From Sulfoacidibacillus ferrooxidans (GTDB taxonomy: Bacteria > Bacillota > Bacilli > Alicyclobacillales > SLC66), in contig NZ_JALBUF010000001.1 of NCBI RefSeq assembly GCF_022606465.1, positions 868,001-932,000 on the forward strand: DNA of 64,000 bases, given 5' to 3'. A program made the position numbers and the translations under genes. How positions within the stretch are numbered: position 1 is the first letter of the stretch; every line of letters begins with the position of its first letter. The notes under the pieces were generated by a model. The model was not told the origin of the DNA, made no database searches, and saw only the letters and a list, made by a program, of their open reading frames with translations. Positions 36,984-46,611 of this stretch are shown in pieces.

Positions 36984-37202
36984 TTATGTCGATCCATTTT
37001 GTTCAGGATCCAATGTCATCATCTCGCCCCACAACGAGCGCAATCTGCTAACAAAATAGTCATACAGATCGTCTTCCACTTCAGTCCGACACATATCTTG
37101 TTCACATTCTGTACAGATAAATTGAGATAAAATATGAATCCCATCCGAGCAATCGCGCTCACACATCATACAAACCCAATGATTTGTCTCCATATTCACC
37201 AC
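36984..37202 (-). CDS. csfB: Anti-sigma-G factor Gin (CsfB)
   Basis: 72 residues with the zinc pairs CMMC and CTEC (WVCMMCERDCSDGIHILSQFICTECEQDM), followed by DLYDYFVSRLRSLW. Gin blocks premature sigma-G in the forespore and sigma-E there. GTG at 37202 or 37199 are near AGAGGA; ATG at 37193 also possible. Placed beside yaaO as in Bacillus. Confidence 0.88.
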   Translation of the reverse strand: MVNMETNHWVCMMCERDCSDGIHILSQFICTECEQDMCRTEVEDDLYDYFVSRLRSLWGEMMTLDPEQNGST

Positions 37203-37383
37203 TGTCCTCTATTTATTTCAATCCTAGCAATCAGTATACCTCTCGTTGGTTGTTGTTATACGAGAGAGTCATATTGACTTGCGTGTGCACAGCCACCCTA
37301 TGCAAAATGAAGTGAAATGGTGCCTGTATATGCTATACTTACGTGCAGTGTGCGCAAGGATTGAGCAAGGGAGGAGTAGCGAG

Positions 37384-39024
37384 TTGTCTTCAGAATCGCA
37401 AAGCAGGTTTGGACGTGGCGCCTCATCAATGGTAAGTGCTGTTTTTATCTCTAAAATTCTCGGACTGCTTTTTATCATACCTTTACAAAATATGATTGGC
37501 GGCTACTCTTACGGACTCTATTATCTTGCATATCCACTTTATACAATCATGCTCACGTTGTCGACTGCAGGCTTCCCACTAGCTCTCTCAAAGTCCATCA
37601 GCGACTTATCAGCGCGCGGGCGCCATAGAGAAGCAACAGCCACTTTTCAGATCGTCGGACGCGCTATGCTTATCTTTGGGTTGGTATCCTTTTTGCTCAT
37701 GTGGTTTTTAGGACCTCTCTATTTAAAATTTACCATTCCAGCAAATCAGCATACTCTTCAACGCGATGCGTTACCGGCTATCCGCGCATTGGCGCCAGCA
37801 CTCTTGCTCTTGCCACTTATGAGTGCAATGCGGGGTTATCTACAGGGATATTTACGATTACAACCATCCGGCACATCCCAAGTCGTAGAACAAATTGTAC
37901 GTGTGGTTTTTATCCTAGCAGGTGCTTTCATTGTGATTCAGTTAGGATATGGACCGCGAGTCACAGCAGCTATTGCTACATTTGGTGCAGTAGCAGGTGC
38001 GGTTCCTGCCTTTATCGTTTTGCGGCGCGCTGTCATTAAGACAAGACGAGAACATGTACGCAAGACGCGCACTACAGAAATTCCTAAAATAAAAGCTCGC
38101 TCTGTCCTCTGGAAATTATTCGTCTATTCCTTACCTATTGCTATGGGAACACTCGTGCTCCCCTTATCACAACAGGTTGATGCATGGACAGTACCTCGTG
38201 AGCTCATTGCAAGTGGCTTTAGTATTGTTGCAGCTACTGTTCAATATGGAATTTATAGCGGTGAGGCACTTAAGCTCATTCAATTACCACTTTCTTTTGC
38301 AAATGCAATTGGCGCCTCAGTCATGCCTGCTATTACAGAAGCCATGGCGCGAAAAGATCGCAATCTTGGTGAAACTCGTCTCTTACTGACCTTACGTATG
38401 ACGGGTTTTATAACACTACCTGGGGCCATGATTTTGAGTGTACTGGCTTTACCCATCAATCTTGCGCTATTTAAAAGCACAGCCGGCACAGACGCGATTG
38501 CGCTGGCCGGCGTGATGAGTATATTTAGTGCTATTGAATTAGTTTCAACATACATTCTTCAGGGGTATGATCGCTTTTATACTCCTGTATGGCACATGGG
38601 CGTTGGTCTACTTCTAAAGCTAGTTTTTAATCTATTGCTCATCCCATTGTTAGGGATAGATGGTGCTGCCATCGCCGGTATTATTGGATACTTTGTTTCC
38701 TCGTGGCTTAACATGTCTGCCCTTCGCAAAACAACTGGATTGCGTATCTATTTTTTCCGCCTTACGTGGAGAACGTGGATCTCCACTGCCATTCTAGGAA
38801 TATGTACATACGGCATTTTACGTCTCTATGAATACATGACGACTTGGATGCCGATATTCCACGCCTCTCGGTTACTAGCATTAGGTGCAGTCATTGCCGG
38901 TTTAGTGTTAGGAGGACCTATCTATATCGCAGTGTCCATCATTTTGCGAGCCGTGGACCAAGAAGAGTTACTTCACATGCCCATGATAGGACCATTACTC
39001 ACTCGGCTGTCAAGATCATTTTAA
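37384..39024 (+). CDS. MOP-family polysaccharide/lipid flippase (second SpoVB-type copy)
   Basis: 546 residues, about 14 transmembrane helices. The opening GASSMVSAVFISKILGLLFIIPLQN, then STAGFPLALSKSISDLSARG matches the SpoVB/YabM group. It is a paralogue of 6796-8439 (same length, parallel motifs such as RGYLQG and GIDGAAIA). TTG at 37384 has GGGAGG 9 bases upstream; the frame is open upstream to 37246 but without similarity. It is divergent from gin and convergent with bofA, with a MITE-like copy between. Cortex precursor transport is plausible. Confidence 0.85.
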   Translation: MSSESQSRFGRGASSMVSAVFISKILGLLFIIPLQNMIGGYSYGLYYLAYPLYTIMLTLSTAGFPLALSKSISDLSARGRHREATATFQIVGRAMLIFGLVSFLLMWFLGPLYLKFTIPANQHTLQRDALPAIRALAPALLLLPLMSAMRGYLQGYLRLQPSGTSQVVEQIVRVVFILAGAFIVIQLGYGPRVTAAIATFGAVAGAVPAFIVLRRAVIKTRREHVRKTRTTEIPKIKARSVLWKLFVYSLPIAMGTLVLPLSQQVDAWTVPRELIASGFSIVAATVQYGIYSGEALKLIQLPLSFANAIGASVMPAITEAMARKDRNLGETRLLLTLRMTGFITLPGAMILSVLALPINLALFKSTAGTDAIALAGVMSIFSAIELVSTYILQGYDRFYTPVWHMGVGLLLKLVFNLLLIPLLGIDGAAIAGIIGYFVSSWLNMSALRKTTGLRIYFFRLTWRTWISTAILGICTYGILRLYEYMTTWMPIFHASRLLALGAVIAGLVLGGPIYIAVSIILRAVDQEELLHMPMIGPLLTRLSRSF

Positions 39025-39043
39025 AACACACCTGAACTTTATA

Positions 39044-39199
39044 GAGGTTGTTCAAAAAGGGGTCAGAACTCCCCTGCACATGGCAGCGTCAGCGCCAAGA
39101 ACGCTCTCTCACGTACCCAAAACGTACGCTCAGTACACATTCTTGGCTTGCTTCCTTGCACTGTGCGTGTCTTACCTGCCCCCCTTTTTGAACAGGCTC
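39044..39199 (-). mobile_element. MITE-like element, copy 2 (156 bp)
   Basis: Same inverted ends as copy 1 and about 90% identity inside. Flanked by 5-bp direct repeats TTATA (39039-39043 and 39200-39204). The right-hand repeat provides the bofA stop codon (39200-39202). No ORF. Confidence 0.82.
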
Positions 39200-39469
39200 T
39201 TATAGAATAAAGTGTTGCACAACAGCTAGTGCTGCAACGCCAGGGAGTCCTAATAAGCTGGCTACACCTGCCGTTTGTAGATTGAATGGCACGTGTAGCC
39301 CAATGCCCTTGCCAAGGTAATCAATCACTGCAAGACCCATCACGCCAAAAACTAAGTTGCGTAACAAAACACCAAAAAAGGACATGGGATTGCGTAAGAT
39401 TCGCCCCATCACAATGAATAACGCAATGATACCAACTGCAATCCATAATGCATCTTTACTACTGATCAT
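39200..39469 (-). CDS. bofA: Pro-sigma-K processing inhibitor BofA
   Basis: 89 residues, two membrane segments (about 7-24 and 55-85) with NLVFGVMGLAVIDYLGKGIGLHVPFN typical of BofA. BofA holds back the SpoIVFB protease that cleaves pro-sigma-K. ATG at 39469 has GGGAGGG upstream. The stop codon abuts the MITE-like element. Follows recR-yaaL as in B. subtilis. Confidence 0.92.
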   Translation of the reverse strand: MISSKDALWIAVGIIALFIVMGRILRNPMSFFGVLLRNLVFGVMGLAVIDYLGKGIGLHVPFNLQTAGVASLLGLPGVAALAVVQHFIL

Positions 39470-39506
39470 CACAATTCCCTCCCCCCTTATCTCCATCCTT
39501 ACATTT

Positions 39507-39812
39507 CTAGAGAGATGAACCGCGTGTAAAAGAAGAATTTACACGCGGGGAATTATGACGATCAGACATATGAGAATGAAGATTGAGTCCGTGGTTTACA
39601 CCGACTACGATGCGCAACCTCCGTGCAATGCGCATTAACCCCTCAAAGCGCATCTCAGCGGCATTTAATAGATAAATTGCATCATCGATCACACCTACAT
39701 CCATTGCGTTATTAAATTGCTGTAAAGCAAGCATCCAATCTGCATGAGCCTTTGAAATCTGTTCAAGCAATTCCGCGCGTTGCTCGTCCGAAAATTCATC
39801 ATAGTCTTCCAT
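39507..39812 (-). CDS. yaaL: YaaL family (DUF2508) protein
   Basis: 101 residues; DWMLALQQFNNAMDVGVIDDAIYLLNAAEMRFEGLMRIARR resembles YaaL. The C-terminal ~30 residues (His/Ser/Arg-rich, SHMSDRHNSPRVNSSFTRGSSL) exceed the B. subtilis protein (74 aa). Function unknown. Confidence 0.75.
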   Translation of the reverse strand: MEDYDEFSDEQRAELLEQISKAHADWMLALQQFNNAMDVGVIDDAIYLLNAAEMRFEGLMRIARRLRIVVGVNHGLNLHSHMSDRHNSPRVNSSFTRGSSL

Positions 39813-39879
39813 ATGCCGACCCTCTACTTTCCACTTGATTAGTAGATTATAGTTAGTCGGCCACCCATTTATGACGAAA

Positions 39880-40482
39880 TTACATAGGACGTCTATACTC
39901 CATTGCGCGCTTTAATGTCATTTCATCAGCAAATTCAAGATCTCCACCCACTGGAATGCCATGAGCAATGCGCGTGACTTTAAGTTGTCCAAAGCTGTTA
40001 GCAAGTCGAGCAATGTACAGAGCCGTTGCTTCTCCCTCGACGGAAGAATTGGTTGCAAGGATCACTTCTTCAACCTTCTCGTCAACAATCCGCTGTAATA
40101 ATTCGCGAAAGTGAAGTTGATCAGGGCCAATGCCATCCATCGGAGAGATCGCGCCACCTAGCACATGGTATAAGCCGTCATAGGACTTCATCCGTTCGAT
40201 GGCTATCATATCCCTCGTATCTTGTACTACACAGATCATTCTTTGATCCCGCAGAGGATCCCCACACACGTTGCAAGGGCTACGGTCGCTAATCGCACAG
40301 CAGGATTCGCAGATCATTAGCTCTTGATGGATCGTAAGCAGAGCTTGCGCAAATTCCTGCACATGTTCTTGTGTCATAGTAGTCACAAAAAAGGCTAAGC
40401 GCTGCGCTGATTTTGGCCCAATACCTGGGAGCCTTTCAAACTGTGTAATAAGTCGTTCAATAGGCTCCGGAAGTTGGCTCAT
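39880..40482 (-). CDS. recR: Recombination mediator RecR
   Basis: 200 residues: LPGIGPKSAQRLAFF (helix-hairpin-helix), zinc motif CESCCAI...CNVCGDP, TOPRIM (EVILATNSSVEGEATALYIA). Works with RecFO in gap repair. ATG overlaps the ebfC stop. Confidence 0.97.
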   Translation of the reverse strand: MSQLPEPIERLITQFERLPGIGPKSAQRLAFFVTTMTQEHVQEFAQALLTIHQELMICESCCAISDRSPCNVCGDPLRDQRMICVVQDTRDMIAIERMKSYDGLYHVLGGAISPMDGIGPDQLHFRELLQRIVDEKVEEVILATNSSVEGEATALYIARLANSFGQLKVTRIAHGIPVGGDLEFADEMTLKRAMEYRRPM

Positions 40483-40793
40483 TAAAATAACCCTGGGATA
40501 TTTAATCCCCTCGTATATTTACCCATCTGTTCTTCAATGAGTACTTCGATTTTTTGATTAGCATCATTTAATGCAGTTAAAATCAGATCTTCCAACATCT
40601 CAACATCATCTGGATTCACTACATCTTGTTTTATTTTTACACTTTCTACTTTGCGATGACCATTCATTTCTATTGTGACTGCATCCCCGCTTGCTGTTCC
40701 AATAACAGTCATCGTGCCTAGCGACTCCTGCGCCTTGCCCATATCTTCTTGTAATTTTTTAGCTTGTTTCATCAATTGATTCATGTTTTTCAT
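40482..40793 (-). CDS. ebfC: Nucleoid-associated protein YbaB/EbfC family
   Basis: 103 residues: MNQLMKQAKKLQEDMGKAQESL and VNPDDVEMLEDLILTALNDAN, characteristic of YaaK/YbaB. DNA-binding dimer. Cotranscribed between dnaX and recR. Confidence 0.95.
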   Translation of the reverse strand: MKNMNQLMKQAKKLQEDMGKAQESLGTMTVIGTASGDAVTIEMNGHRKVESVKIKQDVVNPDDVEMLEDLILTALNDANQKIEVLIEEQMGKYTRGLNIPGLF

Positions 40794-40810
40794 GTTGTTT
40801 TCCCCTTTAC

Positions 40811-42586
40811 TTATTCATCTATGACACGAACACGATCTTCACCCAGTAATTCTATCACTTTTCCTACCCAAGGCTCACTCACTTTGCCTACATTTTGATC
40901 TGAATCACCGTTTATCATGTGATTTTTAACTCGCTCCCACTCCTCTTCTAGGATCGTTGCAATCACCACGGGGCGCTGTAATCTCTGTTGTAGAACCTCT
41001 TCAATGAGTTCCCTGTGCGGGCTTTTTATTACCGTTTCAGCATGTAAAGATGATTTAAAGGCAATGACCAAATGATGACCAAAGACCCCTACCGGACGAC
41101 CTGCATAAAGCCATGCACGTGTTTGGATACTTGTTCTTTTCATTTCCTCCAGTAGAGGTACCCATCTTTGTTCTAAAGTAGTAAGTAACTCTTGATCTTG
41201 TGCATTCATTTGTTTCCCTTGCCATGCATGGCGTCCTTTACTTTGCATGGGAGACACAGAAGTCGACTGTCGAACGAGTGGAGTTTCTTGTACTGGATTC
41301 CTTATCTGTCTTTCCGGAGCTTCTTCAGTCGCCTCTTGTGTCCGTTGCTCCGCAATCTGTCTATTTTCCACCCATTGTTTGCGTTCCAGTAATTCTATCC
41401 TCTGAACTAATTGTTGTAACTCTTGACGCATGATCAGTAGATCTTCGGATGGAACACCTTGTTTGGATGGTTCTAGAACAGGTTTTTGATCGACAACCGG
41501 GTCCATCTGGTCAATGAGCGCAAGCAAACTCACTTCAATATACAACCTTGCCTGCGATTGGAATCGCATCTCTGCCTGTAGATGTCCCATTCGTTCTGCA
41601 ATTTGAAGTAATATACTTGGTTGCACATGGGAAATTACCACTGCAAAGGTTGGATCATACTGCACGCGATCACTTTTATCGATCTCTACCCCACCACATT
41701 TTTGCACAATCGCATCACGTAAATAGGAGAGCGTCTCTACAATCAACTGTGATGGATCCACTCCACGTTCCCAAAAAGCAGAAAGAAGAGAAAGTAACCC
41801 CCCGTGGTCATGCGCAAACACAAGGCTACATAGTTCTCCAATCTTTTCACTGGAAACTCCACCAGTCACCTCAGCTACCTGCTCCACGCCAATATGGTCA
41901 CTTGAGAAAGCTACTACTTGATCTAGCAAAGATAAAGCATCTCGCAGTCCGCCTTCTGTAAGCCTTGCAATAAGCCATAACGCTGACTCTTCTACAGCTA
42001 CAGATAGCGTTGCCGCAACTTCCTGTAATCGTTGTACAACGCGTTCTACTTTAACCCTGCCAAATGAAAAACGCTGACATCGCGAAGCGATGGTAGCTGG
42101 TACCTTATGTAATTCTGTCGTCGCCAATACAAACAAACAATAATTGGGTGGCTCTTCAAGTGTTTTAAGCAAGGCATTAAACGCTTCCGGTGTCAACATG
42201 TGTACTTCATCGATAATATATACTTTTTTCTTAACCTCAGTTGGTACATAACGTACTTGTTCCAATAATCCCCTAATCTCATCAATTCCTCGATTGGAGG
42301 CTGCATCCATTTCGACAACATCCATGACTGCGCCTGCGTTAATTCCTGTACACGCTGGACAGACATTACATGGTTCAATTCCCTCTGGCTGCTCGCAATT
42401 GACAGCCTTAGCCAATATTTTAGCTAAGCTTGTTTTCCCTGTTCCCCGCGGCCCAGCAAATAAGTACGCATGTGCGAGACGATTCATCTCCAATGCATGA
42501 ATGAGCGTTGTAACGACATGCTCTTGACCTACTACATCCGAAAAACGCTGAGGTCTCCATGCACGATACAATGCCACATAAGACAT
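40811..42586 (-). CDS. dnaX: DNA polymerase III gamma/tau subunit
   Basis: 591 residues: AAA+ core with Walker A FAGPRGTGKTSLAK, zinc site (CEQPEGIEPCNVCPAC), IIDEVHMLTPEAFNALLKTLEEPP and SRCQRF. ATG at 42586 has AAGGAG 6 bases upstream. The C-terminal part is variable, as usual. Confidence 0.97.
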   Translation of the reverse strand: MSYVALYRAWRPQRFSDVVGQEHVVTTLIHALEMNRLAHAYLFAGPRGTGKTSLAKILAKAVNCEQPEGIEPCNVCPACTGINAGAVMDVVEMDAASNRGIDEIRGLLEQVRYVPTEVKKKVYIIDEVHMLTPEAFNALLKTLEEPPNYCLFVLATTELHKVPATIASRCQRFSFGRVKVERVVQRLQEVAATLSVAVEESALWLIARLTEGGLRDALSLLDQVVAFSSDHIGVEQVAEVTGGVSSEKIGELCSLVFAHDHGGLLSLLSAFWERGVDPSQLIVETLSYLRDAIVQKCGGVEIDKSDRVQYDPTFAVVISHVQPSILLQIAERMGHLQAEMRFQSQARLYIEVSLLALIDQMDPVVDQKPVLEPSKQGVPSEDLLIMRQELQQLVQRIELLERKQWVENRQIAEQRTQEATEEAPERQIRNPVQETPLVRQSTSVSPMQSKGRHAWQGKQMNAQDQELLTTLEQRWVPLLEEMKRTSIQTRAWLYAGRPVGVFGHHLVIAFKSSLHAETVIKSPHRELIEEVLQQRLQRPVVIATILEEEWERVKNHMINGDSDQNVGKVSEPWVGKVIELLGEDRVRVIDE

Positions 42587-42591
42587 GGTGT

Positions 42592-43722
42592 TCACTCCTT
42601 GACAGAAGGCAAGATAATCGAAAATGTAGTGCCAAATCCCTTGGAAAAGACGCGTATCTCACCGCCAAACTCCGTTACAAGACGTTGACAGATAGCCAGA
42701 CCAAGACCTGTTCCATGTTCCTTCATTGTAAAAAATGCGTCAAAAATTCGATCGATCATATACGATGGAATACCTGGACCTGTATCAGACACATCAATGT
42801 GAACATTGTGATTCGACACATCGTCATAAGCTGCAATCACAAGCGTGCCTGCACCACTATCTTCCATTGCATCCAAAGCGTTACTCACTAAATTCAGTAT
42901 TACCTGTTTTAAATGGTTGCGATCAACACATACCAGCGATGTTGTTTCTAAAGCAAATCGACACGTTACATTGCGCAATAGTGCATCAGATTGAACAATC
43001 GATGCAATGCTCTCAATGACATCTCTTGGAGTCACAATTTCCAATATCAAATCAGCCGGCTTTGCAAGTAAAAGCATTTGATTGACCAATTGGTTGACTC
43101 GATCAATTTCAGATAGCATAAGTTGAATATATACTTGTTCCTTCTGTAATCCAACCGCTGTCAAATCTCGTTCAAGCACCTGCAAAAAACCGCGGATGGA
43201 TGTCAGCGGATTGCGAATCTCATGTGCAATCCCAGCCGCCATTTTCCCCGCAGTCGCTAATTTATCATGGCGCAATACCTGCGCCTCAATCATCATCAAG
43301 TTATCAATCTCACGACAAGCAAATACCCACCCATAAACAAGTTGGTCTCGTTTTACCATATGGGCGTCTACAAGTACATGCATCAATTTATCTTTCCGTT
43401 CAAAGTGAACTAGCAAAGACCGATATTCGATCTTTTCACTAAGTGTCTTCTCAAATAAAGAAACCAGTGGTGGAAACTCTCTTAACGCTACAATAAGCGG
43501 TTGGGGCGTTTCTACAATAGATAATCCAACCAGTTCTGCAAAGGTATGATTAAATTCCACCATAAATTCGTTCGCATCTGTATATATATATACTATTGGC
43601 AATATTGACAATATCCATTTAGTGGCGCTCAATATCGGAATGGGGTCAGATGAATCGCCACATTCCGCATCTAATTCAAAAGTTTTAAACAGACTTGAGA
43701 GTTCGGACTGAGGTTTGCACAT
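42592..43722 (-). CDS. PAS-containing sporulation-type sensor histidine kinase
   Basis: 376 residues. A PAS-like region (about 40-150), then HisKA with phospho-acceptor in [21 protein letters not shown] (typical of KinA-E-like sporulation kinases), and HATPase with N box [18 protein letters not shown] and GTGLGLAIC. No membrane segments are evident, suggesting a cytosolic kinase. ATG at 43722 with AGGGG. It lies directly between SRP RNA and dnaX, 5 bases before dnaX. No cognate response regulator is adjacent, fitting a phosphorelay kinase for Spo0F. Specific partner not known. Confidence 0.85.
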   Translation of the reverse strand: MCKPQSELSSLFKTFELDAECGDSSDPIPILSATKWILSILPIVYIYTDANEFMVEFNHTFAELVGLSIVETPQPLIVALREFPPLVSLFEKTLSEKIEYRSLLVHFERKDKLMHVLVDAHMVKRDQLVYGWVFACREIDNLMMIEAQVLRHDKLATAGKMAAGIAHEIRNPLTSIRGFLQVLERDLTAVGLQKEQVYIQLMLSEIDRVNQLVNQMLLLAKPADLILEIVTPRDVIESIASIVQSDALLRNVTCRFALETTSLVCVDRNHLKQVILNLVSNALDAMEDSGAGTLVIAAYDDVSNHNVHIDVSDTGPGIPSYMIDRIFDAFFTMKEHGTGLGLAICQRLVTEFGGEIRVFSKGFGTTFSIILPSVKE

Positions 43723-43770
43723 TCGAATGTTCCCCTTGCTGTAGGACGAGCAGCAAATCATTTCTTCTGT

Positions 43771-43916
43771 TTAGCCGAACTCTCAGCGCCACCTAGTCAG
43801 GCGGGACTGCGGCACCCGCCTGACATCCCTTAGTGCTGCTTCCGTCAGGACCTGACACAGTTCGAGAGCAAGCGTCGCGCAGGACCCAACTAGATGCGCG
43901 CTGAGACTTCGGCTAA
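43771..43916 (-). ncRNA. ffs: Signal recognition particle RNA (scr/ffs)
   Basis: The minus strand has the conserved SRP apical motif GTCAGGTCCTGACGGAAGCA (centre near 43840) and AGCACTAAG. The ends pair (TTAGCCGAAG... with ...TTCGGCTAA). It is located between tadA and dnaX as in Bacillus. Length (about 146 nt) is shorter than the 271-nt B. subtilis form; limits are set from the terminal pairing. Confidence 0.85.
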
Positions 43917-43925
43917 CTATAAAAA

Positions 43926-44015
43926 TGGCGGAGAGAGTGGGATTCGAACCCACGAGCCCCGTCAGGGACTACTCGCTTTCGAGGCGAGCTCCTTCGACCA
44001 CTCGGACATCTCTCC
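43926..44015 (-). tRNA. tRNA-Ser (anticodon CGA)
   Basis: 90 nt with encoded CCA. Acceptor GGAGAGA/TCTCTCC, discriminator G, T at position 8, anticodon loop CTCGAAA, long variable arm and TTCGAATCC T loop. Serine tRNA reading UCG. Confidence 0.95.
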
Positions 44016-44043
44016 GCAGGTCGCGTCTATACACAAACGTATA

Positions 44044-44511
44044 TCAACGTAAGCGTCTTTCGCGAAAGAAATCTTGCATTATCATACCACAACTATCAGC
44101 AAGAATGCCACCTGTAACAACAGGATAATGGTTTAGCCGTTCAAACGCATAGGCGTCACCAGATGATCCCAAAGCTCCACCCTTTGGGTTCTCTGCTCCA
44201 TAGATAACATGTGCAATCCTACTTAGTTGGATGGCACCTGCACACATCATACACGGTTCAACTGTAACATACAAGCTACAGTCACTGAGGCGCCAATGTC
44301 GCCTTTTGGCTGCGGCAGATTGAATTGCGATGACTTCCGCATGGGCTGTCGGATCCCCTCTCCATTCACGCATATTATACCCATTGCCAAGCAATTCCCC
44401 ACCACTTGACACCACGACTGCCCCAATGGGCACCTCGCCTAGCTCATAGGCACGTCTTGCCTCTTGTAAAGCAAGTCGCATAAAATACTCGTGATTTTTA
44501 CCATTCATCAT
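44044..44511 (-). CDS. tadA: tRNA-specific adenosine deaminase TadA
   Basis: 155 residues: zinc HAE motif (PTAHAEVIAI), PCMMCAGAI and EVPIGAVVV. It deaminates A34 of tRNA-Arg. Upstream of the tRNA-Ser and SRP RNA. Confidence 0.96.
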   Translation of the reverse strand: MMNGKNHEYFMRLALQEARRAYELGEVPIGAVVVSSGGELLGNGYNMREWRGDPTAHAEVIAIQSAAAKRRHWRLSDCSLYVTVEPCMMCAGAIQLSRIAHVIYGAENPKGGALGSSGDAYAFERLNHYPVVTGGILADSCGMIMQDFFRERRLR

Positions 44512-44645
44512 GTTAAATAGACCCCTTTATAACCGTTGACATCTAGTTGCACCACTTTTCACTTCCCTGCATACGCTGTGTAAGACCTGGGCGCATGAAT
44601 CCCTAACCACCATTGTTGACCATAGGGAACAAGGAGGAATCAAGC

Positions 44646-46496
44646 ATGTGTGGAATTGCCGGATATATCGATTGGGAAACGACAAAACAAGCACAAGATA
44701 ACACGATACAGCGCATGGGCTTGACTTTAATCTGCCGCGGTCCAGACGCTGATGGCACCTGGAGTGACGGACCGGTCGCCTTTGCTCATCGGCGGCTCAT
44801 CGTTATTGATCCTGTGGGTGGTACACAGCCTATGGTACGCCATGTATTGGGGCATACCTATGCCATTACTTATAACGGTGAACTATATAATATGAACGAG
44901 TTGCGAGAAGAGCTGGAGCTTTGTGGACATACTTTTGAATCTCGTTCTGATACAGAACTTCTTTTACTCTCCTACATCCAATGGGGACCACAGTGCGTTG
45001 AAAAATTAAATGGCATTTTCGCCTTTGGCATATGGAGCGAAGCGGATCAAACGCTATTTTTAGCCCGCGATCGTCTAGGCGTTAAACCCCTATTTTATAC
45101 GGAAAGAGACCACCTTTTTGTCTTTGGATCAGAATTAAAAGCACTACTGGCACATCCTTCCGTTCCGTCAGAAGTAGATCTAGAAGGACTGGCAGAATTG
45201 CTTTTGATTGGACCTGCTCGTACTCCAGGGCATGCCGTATTTAAAGGCATTAAAGAACTACGCCCAGGTTATTCATTGCTCTACTCACAGTCTGGTATGA
45301 CTCTCACGCAATACTGGCACCTAGAAAGTCACGAACACGAAGATGATCTAGAGACCACAGCTAGTACTGTAAGGCAATTATTGCGCGATGCAGTATCTCG
45401 CCAATTAGTATCAGACGTACCGGTAGTCACTTTTTTATCTGGTGGACTAGACTCAAGTGCAGTCAGTGCGTTAGCTTCAGAAGAATTTGCTGCTTCATCT
45501 CGCGGTCCACTCCATACCTACTCTGTAGACTTTGCCAATATGGACGAATACTTTGAAGCAAACGCATTCCAGACCGGACGGGATACACCATGGGCGCGCC
45601 GAGTTTCAGAGTATCTAGGCACAGTTCATCATGAAATTGTATTTGACACACCAGAGCTCATCGATCATTTGACACGACCACTGGCTGCACGTGATTTACC
45701 TGGCATGGCAGATATTGATATTTCACTTTATCTTTTTTGCAGAGAGATAAAAAAAGATGCCACAGTTGCACTATCAGGCGAAGCGGCTGATGAGGTCTTT
45801 GGTGGATATCCCTGGTTTCACCGCGAAGACGCCTTACAAGCAGACACATTCCCATGGTCGTTACAACTTCAAGAGCGGGTTCGTCTCTTATCTCCCGATT
45901 TCCTCGCAAAGCTTAACCCAAAAGATTACGTTGGAGATCGCTACCATGATGCATTGGCAGAAATTCCTCGATTGCAGGGAGAAGAACGTTCAGAAGCAAG
46001 ACTACGGGAAATATCGTATTTAAATCTCACCCGTTTTTTACCTACCTTACTAGAACGTAAGGACCGTATGAGCATGGCCACAGGTCTCGAAGTTCGCGTT
46101 CCCTTCTGTGATCATCGTTTAGTTGAATATGTATGGAACATTCCATGGAGCATGAAACGATTTGATGGCAATGCAAAGGGAATCTTGCGCAAGGCAATCC
46201 TTGGAACTTTGCCAGATGATGTCGTCTATCGCCGCAAAAGTCCTTACCCATCTACAGCCAATCCAGAGTATCTTGTCGCTGTTCGAACTTGGATAGAGGA
46301 AATTCTCGACGATAAAACACAACCCATTCACGCACTCATTAACGAGTCTGCCGTACGTGACTTAATCCAGTCTAGTTATCATAAACTAGACCATCGCCCT
46401 TGGTTTGGTCAAATCATGGCTATTCCACAAATGTTCGACTACTTGATCCAAATAAATACCTGGTTAAAAGATTACGATGTCCACTTGACATGGTAA
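44646..46496 (+). CDS. asnB: Glutamine-hydrolysing asparagine synthetase
   Basis: 616 residues. N-terminal class II glutaminase begins with Cys2 (MCGIAGYID) and contains CRGPDADG and YNGELYN; the synthetase part has the ATP pyrophosphatase loop FLSGGLDSSAV and GEAADEVFGGYPW. ATG at 44646 has AAGGAGG 8 bases upstream. Length fits the AsnO/AsnB type; B. subtilis asnO is sporulation-linked. It stands alone with a convergent terminator. Confidence 0.94.
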   Translation: MCGIAGYIDWETTKQAQDNTIQRMGLTLICRGPDADGTWSDGPVAFAHRRLIVIDPVGGTQPMVRHVLGHTYAITYNGELYNMNELREELELCGHTFESRSDTELLLLSYIQWGPQCVEKLNGIFAFGIWSEADQTLFLARDRLGVKPLFYTERDHLFVFGSELKALLAHPSVPSEVDLEGLAELLLIGPARTPGHAVFKGIKELRPGYSLLYSQSGMTLTQYWHLESHEHEDDLETTASTVRQLLRDAVSRQLVSDVPVVTFLSGGLDSSAVSALASEEFAASSRGPLHTYSVDFANMDEYFEANAFQTGRDTPWARRVSEYLGTVHHEIVFDTPELIDHLTRPLAARDLPGMADIDISLYLFCREIKKDATVALSGEAADEVFGGYPWFHREDALQADTFPWSLQLQERVRLLSPDFLAKLNPKDYVGDRYHDALAEIPRLQGEERSEARLREISYLNLTRFLPTLLERKDRMSMATGLEVRVPFCDHRLVEYVWNIPWSMKRFDGNAKGILRKAILGTLPDDVVYRRKSPYPSTANPEYLVAVRTWIEEILDDKTQPIHALINESAVRDLIQSSYHKLDHRPWFGQIMAIPQMFDYLIQINTWLKDYDVHLTW

Positions 46497-46565
46497 AAGG
46501 ATACGAAGATAAGGGTGTATGAATGCCCACTGGCAATGACAACTTCGCTATATAAGATAATAGGT

Positions 46566-46604
46566 TGTCCGAAATGGGGGCGTACGATCTCCCCATTTCG
46601 GACA
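46566..46604. terminator. 14-bp perfect hairpin between asnB and gmk paralogue
   Basis: TGTCCGAAATGGGG (46566-46579) with its reverse complement (46591-46604), loop of 11. It lies between two convergent genes. The outer bases AGGTTGTCCGAAA resemble the ends of the MITE-like elements. Confidence 0.65.
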
Positions 46605-46611
46605 GATAGGA

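Noticed and set aside
43925-44128. Plus-strand ORF beginning MAERVGFEPTSPVRD
   Set aside because: It is the antisense of the tRNA-Ser gene; this peptide is a well-known artefact of tRNA regions.
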